In this document: in pieces, positions 1-4,524 of the stretch
How the letters are laid out: every line of letters begins with the position of its first letter
Numbering within the stretch: the first letter of the stretch is position 1
From: Deltaproteobacteria bacterium
GTDB taxonomy: Bacteria; Desulfobacterota; JAENJC01
Assembly: GCA_016208525.1 (NCBI GenBank)
Contig: JACQYJ010000221.1
Location: 1 to 6,124 of the forward strand
Length of the DNA stretch: 6,124 nucleotides
Direction of reading: 5' to 3'
Position numbers and translations under genes: made by a program
The notes under the pieces: generated by a model
What the model was told of the DNA's origin: nothing
The model's database searches: none
The model's input: only the letters and a program-made list of their open reading frames with translations

Positions 1-70
1 AAGCTCAGGGCGAACGGTGGTCAGGTTGAAATCATTGACTTTATTCCGTTCGTGGTGAGCCTGTCGAACC
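1..70. repeat. Dispersed palindromic repeat module at the left edge
   Basis: Bases 1-17 (aagctcagggcgaacgg) and 46-62 (ccgttcgtggtgagcct) form an imperfect inverted repeat: 14 of 17 positions pair, counting one G-T, around a 28-base spacer. The right half also holds its own small palindrome, gttcg (48-52) with cgaac (65-69). From memory, closely similar modules are scattered between genes in many unrelated environmental bacteria, so I read it as a dispersed intergenic repeat and not a gene-specific regulatory site. The window starts inside or exactly at its left arm, so its true left border is unknown. Confidence 0.6.
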
Positions 71-182
71 ACAGAAAAGACTTTTTACGAGACTATCATC
101 TTTTGAGTGCACAGAGAAAAGATTTAAAACAGGGGTTTTTCTTTTGGTATTAATGGGTTTTCTCAGTGTGCTCTGTGGTTCG
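65..182. repeat. Long imperfect inverted repeat upstream of the first gene
   Basis: An 11-base perfect inverted repeat, cgaaccacaga at 65-75 and tctgtggttcg at 172-182, brackets this stretch. A second pair lies inside it: gcaca+gagaaaa (109-120) matches ttttctc+tgtgc (158-171) with a two-base bulge. The arms together could form a long interrupted hairpin in DNA or RNA. Wording of the type CACAGAG...GAGAAAA is, from memory, a common intergenic repeat in environmental genomes. It overlaps the end of the module at 1-70, so two repeat types are fused here. Transcription through it towards the gene at 284 is possible but not shown. Confidence 0.55.
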
Positions 183-183
183 A

Positions 184-210
184 TTGCAGGATTTAGGATT
201 TACTTAAAAT
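184..210 (+). promoter_or_regulatory. Weak candidate promoter for the first HD-GYP gene
   Basis: TTGCAG at 184-189 and TAAAAT at 205-210 resemble -35 and -10 elements of a sigma-70 type promoter, but the spacer is only 15 bases. The site lies just beyond the right arm of the upstream inverted repeat and about 75 bases before the ATG at 284. It is the best candidate I see in this leader. The short spacer and AT-rich surroundings make it weak. Confidence 0.2.
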
Positions 211-283
211 ATACAGAAAACCTTCTCAACAGGGTAAGACAACCTGAAGAGCCCCAGTATCTTAGCCAGGCAGGTATAATCAA

Positions 284-2185
284 ATGACTCCATCAAGTCC
301 AAACAATCGTCCCCTCTATAACAGCAGGATAATTAATACCTATATAAAACTCATCAGAAGTAGATACAGCTATATAAACATCGGCGAATTATTGAGTTAC
401 GCCGGAATGGAGCCTTATCAGGTCGAAGATGAAGGTCACTGGTTCACGCAGGAACATATCAACCTGTTTCATGAAAGACTCAAACAATTGTCAGGGAATA
501 AAGAGATTGCCAGGGAGGCAGGCAGATACGCAGCATCACCCGATGCATTAGGTATTATGAGACCGTATCTCCTCGGGCTTGTGGGACCAGCAAGGGCTTA
601 TGAGATAGTTGGGAAAATTGCGTCAAATTTCACCAGATCTTCCCGTTATGAATCAAGTCTCCCGGCGCCTAACAAGGTAGAGATCACTGTTACACCAAAC
701 GAAGGGGTAAACGAGGAGCTCTTTCAGTGTGAAAACAGAGCGGGATATATGGAAGCCATTGCAATGATGTTTGGTTATAACCCCCCAACAATAGAACATC
801 CTGAGTGTATTTTTAGGGGAGGGAATGTCTGCCGATATATCGTTTCATGGGAAGAATCCAGGGCAATATATTGGAAAAGGATGGGAACGATAGCAGCCCT
901 TCTTCTTTTTCCGCTTCTCATTGGTGGTGTTTTTTTAGATCCGCATCTTTCATTTACTACACTTTTGCCCGTTTCCCTTTCTGCAATCCTCTTTCTTAAC
1001 TTGTATGCCGCAAATATTGAAAGAATAGAATTGAGGGCGGCAATAGACAAGCTCCTGGATCAGATAAATCTGAATTATAACAACATCCTGACGTTAAACG
1101 AGGTAGGCCAGGCCCTAAGCAAGCGTATTGATAAAAATGATATTCTGGTGGAGGTTGTGCAAATCCTTGAGAACAGGCTGGATTATGATAGAGGCATGGT
1201 TTTTTTAGCAGACAAAGACGAACAGAAGACGAGGTTGATTTACCAGGCAGGATTTGGATATACCTACGATCAGTTCACTATGTTGAAAACGACGGAATTC
1301 CATTTAGACAACCCTGAGTCAAAAGGCGCATTTGTCGTCTCTTTTCGTGAACAAAGACCTGTTATGATAGGAGATGTTGAAGATATAAAATGGTCCCTTT
1401 CACCGCACAGCCTTGAGTTTGTCAAGCGGATTGGCGCCAAATCCTTCATCTGCTGCCCTATAGTTTATGAAGGAGAATCATTGGGGATCCTCGTAGTTGA
1501 TAACGTAAAGAAAAAAAGGCTATTGAGCCAGAGTGACGTTAATCTGCTGATGGGAATGACTCCTGGAATAGGGATATCTATCCATAATGCAAGGTTGATT
1601 GAGGATGCTATTAGTCAATTTAAGTCTGTCATTCAGGTATTAGCCGCAAGCATAGAAACGAGGGACCCTTTGACAGCCGGTCATTCTGAAAAGGTGGCAG
1701 AATATGTTGTGGGGATATGCGAAGAGATGGGAATGTCTGAAGATTATACCGAGATGCTCCAAATAGCGGCATTGCTTCATGATTACGGAAAGATAGGAAT
1801 CGATGACAACATCCTGAAGAAACCCGGGAGACTGACACCTGAAGAGACAATAATAATCCGGACGCACTCAGATAAGACAAAAAATATTCTGGAACGAATG
1901 GACTTTAAAGGGATATACCGCGAGATTCCCGAAATCACCCGCAGTCACCATGAAAATCTAGATGGAAGCGGTTACCCGAGGGGTCTCAAGGAAGAGGAGA
2001 TCCCACTGGGCGCCAAGATAATCTCTGTAGCAGACTTTTTTGAGGCAATAACTTCAAAACGTCATTACAGGGAACCGATGTTGTTGAAAGACGCCTTTGA
2101 ACTCCTCTTTGATAAGGTAGGTTCATCCTTTGACAGCAGGGTGGTGGAGGCCCTTGCTTCTTACTATAAGAAAAGAGGCAAATAA
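284..2185 (+). CDS. Membrane-anchored V4R-like/GAF/HD-GYP sensor, c-di-GMP phosphodiesterase
   Basis: Predicted c-di-GMP phosphodiesterase of 633 residues with two sensory inputs. Residues about 20-190 resemble the V4R/heme-NO-binding-like fold of prokaryotic sensors and end in a H172-x2-C175-x7-C183-x-Y motif. Residues 201-218 and 223-243 are hydrophobic and form a membrane hairpin with a loop of only a few residues, which puts both flanking soluble parts in the cytoplasm. A short helical linker leads to a GAF domain (about 271-440). The HD-GYP domain (about 446-630) keeps H467, H499-D500 in HDYGK, H528, H555-H556, the GYP triad at 563-565 and D584. There is no acidic residue four positions before H467, which suggests a two-metal site. 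The ATG at 284 is the first possible start, because an in-frame TAG lies at 263-265. The ribosome-binding site is weak (AGG at 272-274). The ligands of the V4R-like and GAF domains are unknown. The HD-GYP call is firm; the V4R-like call is moderate. Confidence 0.93.
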   Translation: MTPSSPNNRPLYNSRIINTYIKLIRSRYSYINIGELLSYAGMEPYQVEDEGHWFTQEHINLFHERLKQLSGNKEIAREAGRYAASPDALGIMRPYLLGLVGPARAYEIVGKIASNFTRSSRYESSLPAPNKVEITVTPNEGVNEELFQCENRAGYMEAIAMMFGYNPPTIEHPECIFRGGNVCRYIVSWEESRAIYWKRMGTIAALLLFPLLIGGVFLDPHLSFTTLLPVSLSAILFLNLYAANIERIELRAAIDKLLDQINLNYNNILTLNEVGQALSKRIDKNDILVEVVQILENRLDYDRGMVFLADKDEQKTRLIYQAGFGYTYDQFTMLKTTEFHLDNPESKGAFVVSFREQRPVMIGDVEDIKWSLSPHSLEFVKRIGAKSFICCPIVYEGESLGILVVDNVKKKRLLSQSDVNLLMGMTPGIGISIHNARLIEDAISQFKSVIQVLAASIETRDPLTAGHSEKVAEYVVGICEEMGMSEDYTEMLQIAALLHDYGKIGIDDNILKKPGRLTPEETIIIRTHSDKTKNILERMDFKGIYREIPEITRSHHENLDGSGYPRGLKEEEIPLGAKIISVADFFEAITSKRHYREPMLLKDAFELLFDKVGSSFDSRVVEALASYYKKRGK

Positions 2186-2232
2186 CCGAGCCTCTTGCAA
2201 AAGTCCCCTTTTGTGTCATTCCGAACGAAGTT

Positions 2233-2282
2233 GTAGAAACATGGCTTCAGCCATGTTAACAGGTCTGAAGACCTGTTTCTAC
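2233..2282. repeat. Head-to-head pair of GTAG-flanked hairpins (REP/BIME-like)
   Basis: Two perfect 20-base palindromes stand side by side: 2238-2257, aacatggct-tc-agccatgtt, and 2258-2277, aacaggtct-ga-agacctgtt. The first is preceded by gtagaa (GTAG at 2233-2236) and the second is followed by tctac (CTAC at 2279-2282), so the outer bases also pair and the unit can fold as a three-way junction. REP sequences handled by RAYT/TnpA-REP transposases are known for a GTAG-type tetranucleotide 5' of a hairpin and for inverted pairs called BIMEs. The same layout is seen here. No RAYT gene lies in the window, so the assignment rests on architecture alone. Confidence 0.6.
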
Positions 2283-2306
2283 GGGATAAAAAAATCCCCG
2301 GCTGAA

Positions 2307-2334
2307 GTGAGACGTGAGACGTAAGACGTGAGAC
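2307..2334. repeat. Four tandem copies of a 7-bp unit, GTGAGAC
   Basis: GTGAGAC occurs four times in a row (2307-2313, 2314-2320, 2321-2327, 2328-2334). The third copy differs by one base (GTAAGAC), and a fragment gta follows. It sits between the double hairpin and the GC-rich hairpin. It is non-coding; the 7-base period would shift any reading frame. It may be a slippage-prone spacer, and copy number could vary between strains. Confidence 0.75.
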
Positions 2335-2357
2335 GTAGGGGCGGGGTATCCCCGCCC
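2335..2357. repeat. GTAG-headed GC-rich hairpin
   Basis: GTAG at 2335-2338 runs directly into a perfect 8-bp stem, gggcgggg (2339-2346) with ccccgccc (2350-2357), closed by a three-base TAT loop. The stem is very stable, but no run of T follows, so it is not a typical intrinsic terminator. The GTAG-plus-hairpin form matches the double hairpin at 2233-2282, although the stem sequence is unrelated, suggesting a second REP-like family in the same element. It could still stall RNA polymerase or protect mRNA ends between the two HD-GYP genes. Confidence 0.6.
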
Positions 2358-2418
2358 ATTAACTCCCGCTGGTCGAAATGACAAAACTGCGTTTCTTCGA
2401 GTTTTGCAAGACCCTCAC

Positions 2419-2446
2419 TTGATATATTTAAGACATCGCATTTAAA
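2419..2446 (+). promoter_or_regulatory. Candidate promoter for the second HD-GYP gene
   Basis: TTGATA at 2419-2424 matches five of six -35 consensus bases. TTTAAA at 2441-2446, after a 16-base spacer, is a fair -10. Transcription would start near 2453, giving a very short leader with the ribosome-binding site AGGGG at 2456-2460, five bases before the ATG at 2466. The -35 box begins two bases after the right terminal repeat of the upstream element. This would let the second gene be expressed separately from the first. Evidence is motif matching only. Confidence 0.35.
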
Positions 2447-2465
2447 GAGATGTATAGGGGAATTT

Positions 2466-3692
2466 ATGCTTGATGAAAAACAAAAACTTAACCAGATCAT
2501 TAGCCTGAGTCAGGAAATTGCCAGGGTAAACGACCTCGACATACTCCTTGAGCACATCCTCACTGTGTCATGTCGATTTGCCAACGCTGATGCCGGATCC
2601 ATATATATCAGGGAGGGAAACTACCTGAAATTCAGCTACACTTTGAACAAAACCATGCAGAAGAGGCTGCAACCAGGACAGAAGCTTATCTATTCCACCT
2701 TTACGACACCTGTCGATAACGAATCAATATGCGGTTATGTGGCAGGCATAGGCGAGATGCTCAATATACCGGATGTCTATGAGCTCAAGGATAATGTCAC
2801 TTACGCATTCAACAAAAGCTATGACAATATCTCCCAATACCGCACGAAGTCTATGCTAACCTTCCCTATGAAGAACCTCCAGGGTGAAGTTATTGGCGTG
2901 CTCCAGCTAATAAATTCAATGAGTGAAGACGGAAACATCATCCCTTTTTCAAAAGATGATGAACAGTATATAATCCACTTTGCCAACAACGCGGCCATTG
3001 CCATAGAAAGGGCCAAGCTTACCAGGGACATCATCCTCAGGATGATCAGCATGGCGGAGCTTAGAGATCCGAAAGAGACAGGCGCCCATGTAAACAGGGT
3101 GGCCGGATATGCCGTTGAGATATACGAGGTATGGGCAAGCCGCCGCGGTGTATCCAAGAGTGAGATAGGAAAGAACAAGGACATATTGAGGATCGCCGCC
3201 ATGCTCCATGATGTCGGCAAAGTGGCCATCTCGGACATGATCCTTAAAAAACCTGCCCGCCTCGATCATGCTGAATACGAAATCATGAAGACGCACACAT
3301 ATCTTGGTGCAAGACTCTTTGCCATATCCCACTCCGATTTCGACCAGGCCTCAGCCCAGGTGGCACTCTGCCACCATGAACGCTGGGACGGAAACGGGTA
3401 TCCGGGGTACATTAACGTCATGACAGGCCTGTGTCTGCCGGGTTACGAAACCAGCGAAGGCAAAGCCATTGGCCGTAAAGGCGAAGAGATACCGCCATTT
3501 GGAAGACTTGTGGCAATAGCGGATGTATACGACGCCCTATCATCCCAACGTGTTTACAAGGAGCCATGGGATCAAGAGCAGGTTTTGGTTGAATTAAGGA
3601 AAGAGAGGGGAAAACAGTTTGACCCAGATATGGTAGATGCCTTCTTTATAGCCCTCGACTCGATCAATGCAGTGGGAAAGAGGTATATTTGA
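2466..3692 (+). CDS. Soluble GAF/HD-GYP c-di-GMP phosphodiesterase, trinuclear-type signature
   Basis: Predicted cytoplasmic c-di-GMP phosphodiesterase of 408 residues, with a GAF domain (about 7-182) joined by a helical linker to an HD-GYP domain (about 186-400). No membrane segment or signal peptide is visible. Catalytic residues are complete: E204 and H208 in ETGAH, H248-D249 with K252 in HDVGK, H277, H303-H304, GYP at 311-313 and D353 in ADVYDAL. The glutamate four residues before the first histidine is the extra ligand reported for the three-iron HD-GYP protein PmGH of Persephonella marina. The roughly 25-residue insertion between GYP and GEEIP (about 314-338) is also frequent in such proteins. 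Both points suggest an active trinuclear enzyme, by inference. A good ribosome-binding site (AGGGG, five-base spacing) supports the start. It is not a recent duplicate of the upstream HD-GYP gene: the domain order differs, and the insertion and glutamate are absent there. Confidence 0.95.
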   Translation: MLDEKQKLNQIISLSQEIARVNDLDILLEHILTVSCRFANADAGSIYIREGNYLKFSYTLNKTMQKRLQPGQKLIYSTFTTPVDNESICGYVAGIGEMLNIPDVYELKDNVTYAFNKSYDNISQYRTKSMLTFPMKNLQGEVIGVLQLINSMSEDGNIIPFSKDDEQYIIHFANNAAIAIERAKLTRDIILRMISMAELRDPKETGAHVNRVAGYAVEIYEVWASRRGVSKSEIGKNKDILRIAAMLHDVGKVAISDMILKKPARLDHAEYEIMKTHTYLGARLFAISHSDFDQASAQVALCHHERWDGNGYPGYINVMTGLCLPGYETSEGKAIGRKGEEIPPFGRLVAIADVYDALSSQRVYKEPWDQEQVLVELRKERGKQFDPDMVDAFFIALDSINAVGKRYI

Positions 3693-3699
3693 CGGCAAA

Positions 3700-3719
3700 A
3701 AAAGGGACGCAACCCTTTT
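3700..3719. terminator. Short hairpin, possible weak terminator after the second HD-GYP gene
   Basis: aaaaggg (3700-3706) pairs with ccctttt (3713-3719) around a six-base loop, eight bases after the stop codon at 3690-3692. The stem is 7 bp with only three G-C pairs, and the T run is part of the stem. An A run at 3697-3703 gives it similar form on the other strand. It may terminate or attenuate transcription, or merely mark an operon boundary. The next gene starts 31 bases later. Confidence 0.4.
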
Positions 3720-3750
3720 ATAGCACTGAAAAGAGAATGATGGATATAAC

Positions 3751-4212
3751 ATGAAATTGAAAGTGCCATACTTCAGGCAGGAGAATGAGACCCACTGCGG
3801 GGTTGCGTGCATCCGAATGGTGTTGTCGTTTTATGGCTTGGGAGTCTCTGAGTTTGAATTGGCTGATGAATGCGAAACCGGCTGGCTCGGCAATACCTGT
3901 GGAGAACTTGTTCAAGGCGTTATAAAATATGATTTTGAGGCAAAGGAGCTTGAGAATGTCACTCATGACTACTTGGTTTCCTTGATTGAGAGCAATAGCC
4001 CGTTGATCGTACTTTTAGACCCTGCCGTTTTGTATGGAGGGATTGAGGGTTTCGGGCATTTTGTGGTTATTACCGGATGTGAGGGAAACAGGATATGGTA
4101 TAATGATCCTGACTTGGACCGGGATTTAATGAGAGATGCGGATGAATTTTTCAGGGCCTGGGAGTCGTTTTCTTTTAAGGGGGTAAGGATATGGAAATCT
4201 ACGAAAAAGTAA
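3751..4212 (+). CDS. Small stand-alone C39-like cysteine peptidase
   Basis: A 153-residue protein with the marks of a papain-like C39-family fold. The start has Q10 followed by C16 in the pattern Q-x5-C-G-V-A-C, which matches the oxyanion-hole glutamine and nucleophilic cysteine of C39 peptidases. H103 in GHFVVI and D119 in YNDPD fit the catalytic histidine and aspartate. C39 domains usually cut leader peptides after double glycine while fused to ABC exporters. Here there is no transporter domain, membrane segment or signal peptide, so the protein is probably cytoplasmic and its substrate is unknown. The ribosome-binding site is poor (ggat a few bases before the ATG). Its last 22 bases overlap the start of the next gene. 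A non-proteolytic C39-like role cannot be excluded, although the full catalytic set argues for activity. Confidence 0.85.
   Translation: MKLKVPYFRQENETHCGVACIRMVLSFYGLGVSEFELADECETGWLGNTCGELVQGVIKYDFEAKELENVTHDYLVSLIESNSPLIVLLDPAVLYGGIEGFGHFVVITGCEGNRIWYNDPDLDRDLMRDADEFFRAWESFSFKGVRIWKSTKK
4177..4183 (+). promoter_or_regulatory. Strong ribosome-binding site inside the end of the peptidase gene
   Basis: AAGGGGG, seven bases before the ATG at 4191, is the strongest Shine-Dalgarno match in this part of the window. It lies within the coding sequence of the peptidase, whose stop codon is at 4210-4212. It fixes the start of the downstream small protein and implies that ribosomes finishing the peptidase help start its translation. 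Confidence 0.7.
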
Positions 4213-4493
4213 GGAAGTACCTGTATGAAAATATAGGACATCTGACCACTGCCGGAACTCCAAGATACGACGTTAAAGAGAATGCTTGGAAGGTGCCGGT
4301 CCTGTGTAAGACCGAAAGAGGGATTATCGTTATAGGCGAGTTTGAGCTTGACAAGGACGGCAATTTCTTAAACATCCCTACAAAACAAGAGATGCTGAAG
4401 ACTGTTGAGATGGAGATGGAAAGGCTTCCATACCTTTATTACGGGTCAAAAAAGGAACTGGATGAGCATAAGATCAGGCCGGTAATAATCTGA
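4191..4493 (+). CDS. Uncharacterised 100-residue protein coupled to the C39-like peptidase
   Basis: I do not recognise a named family. The protein is soluble and mildly charged, with a helical N-terminus (about 1-15), a central stretch rich in predicted beta strands (about 33-57, WKVPVLC... then IIVIGEFELDKDGNF), the segment IPTKQEM (62-68) and a helical, charged C-terminal part. The single cysteine is C39. The paired strands closed by a DKDG turn look like a small PepSY-like or beta-hairpin fold, but this is only a visual impression. The gene overlaps the peptidase by 22 bases in another frame and has a strong ribosome-binding site, so the two are very likely co-produced. An inhibitor, substrate or adaptor of the peptidase are reasonable guesses, and none is shown. 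It ends 31 bases before the converging gene, and no clear terminator lies between. Confidence 0.75.
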   Translation: MEIYEKVRKYLYENIGHLTTAGTPRYDVKENAWKVPVLCKTERGIIVIGEFELDKDGNFLNIPTKQEMLKTVEMEMERLPYLYYGSKKELDEHKIRPVII

Positions 4494-4524
4494 ATGGAAG
4501 ATTGAGGGACGCTTTCCGAATTAA

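Larger units (their letters stand above)
2188..2416. mobile_element. Mosaic, MITE-like non-coding element with imperfect terminal inverted repeats
   Basis: Terminal repeats gagcctcttgcaaaa (2188-2202) and ttttgcaagaccctc (2402-2416) pair at 13 of 15 positions, with a perfect 10-base core. A second inner pair, around 2209-2224 and 2373-2386 (ttttgtgtcattccga against tcgaaatgacaaaa), continues the symmetry with a two-base insertion and one mismatch. Between them lie a double hairpin, a 7-bp tandem repeat and a GC-rich hairpin, each listed separately. There is no plausible protein gene inside; short open frames here simply read through the repeats. It fills almost the whole gap between the two HD-GYP genes, beginning two bases after the first stop codon. 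No target-site duplication is evident, so classification as a mobile element is inference. A composite of independently inserted repeats is the main alternative. Confidence 0.5.

Noticed and set aside
126..139. Hairpin aaaac-aggg-gtttt followed by T-rich sequence, as a terminator
   Set aside because: The 5-bp stem has one G-C pair and the surrounding sequence belongs to the inverted repeat; too weak to call.
1..153. Open plus-strand frame from base 1 to a TAA at 151-153, possible end of an upstream gene
   Set aside because: It translates the palindromic repeat itself (LRANGG and PFVVSLSNH, strings that recur in spurious translations of this repeat type). No domain is visible and the start is outside the window.
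2283..2298. gggat-aaaaaa-atccc hairpin as a terminator
   Set aside because: Only a 5-bp stem with an A-rich loop and no T run after it.
2307..2357. CRISPR-like array
   Set aside because: The repeat unit is 7 bases with no spacers, and no cas gene is present.
2130..2500. Short open frames on both strands over the repeat mosaic
   Set aside because: They read through hairpins and the heptamer array, overlap the ends of real genes and have no ribosome-binding site or recognisable domain.
2819..3332. Minus-strand open frames of 139 and 127 residues inside the second HD-GYP gene
   Set aside because: They are antisense to well-conserved HD-GYP coding sequence and have no domain or start signal.
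4494..4524. Bidirectional terminator between the converging genes
   Set aside because: The only pairing is ggaa with ttcc around a long loop, with no T run; nothing convincing in these 31 bases.
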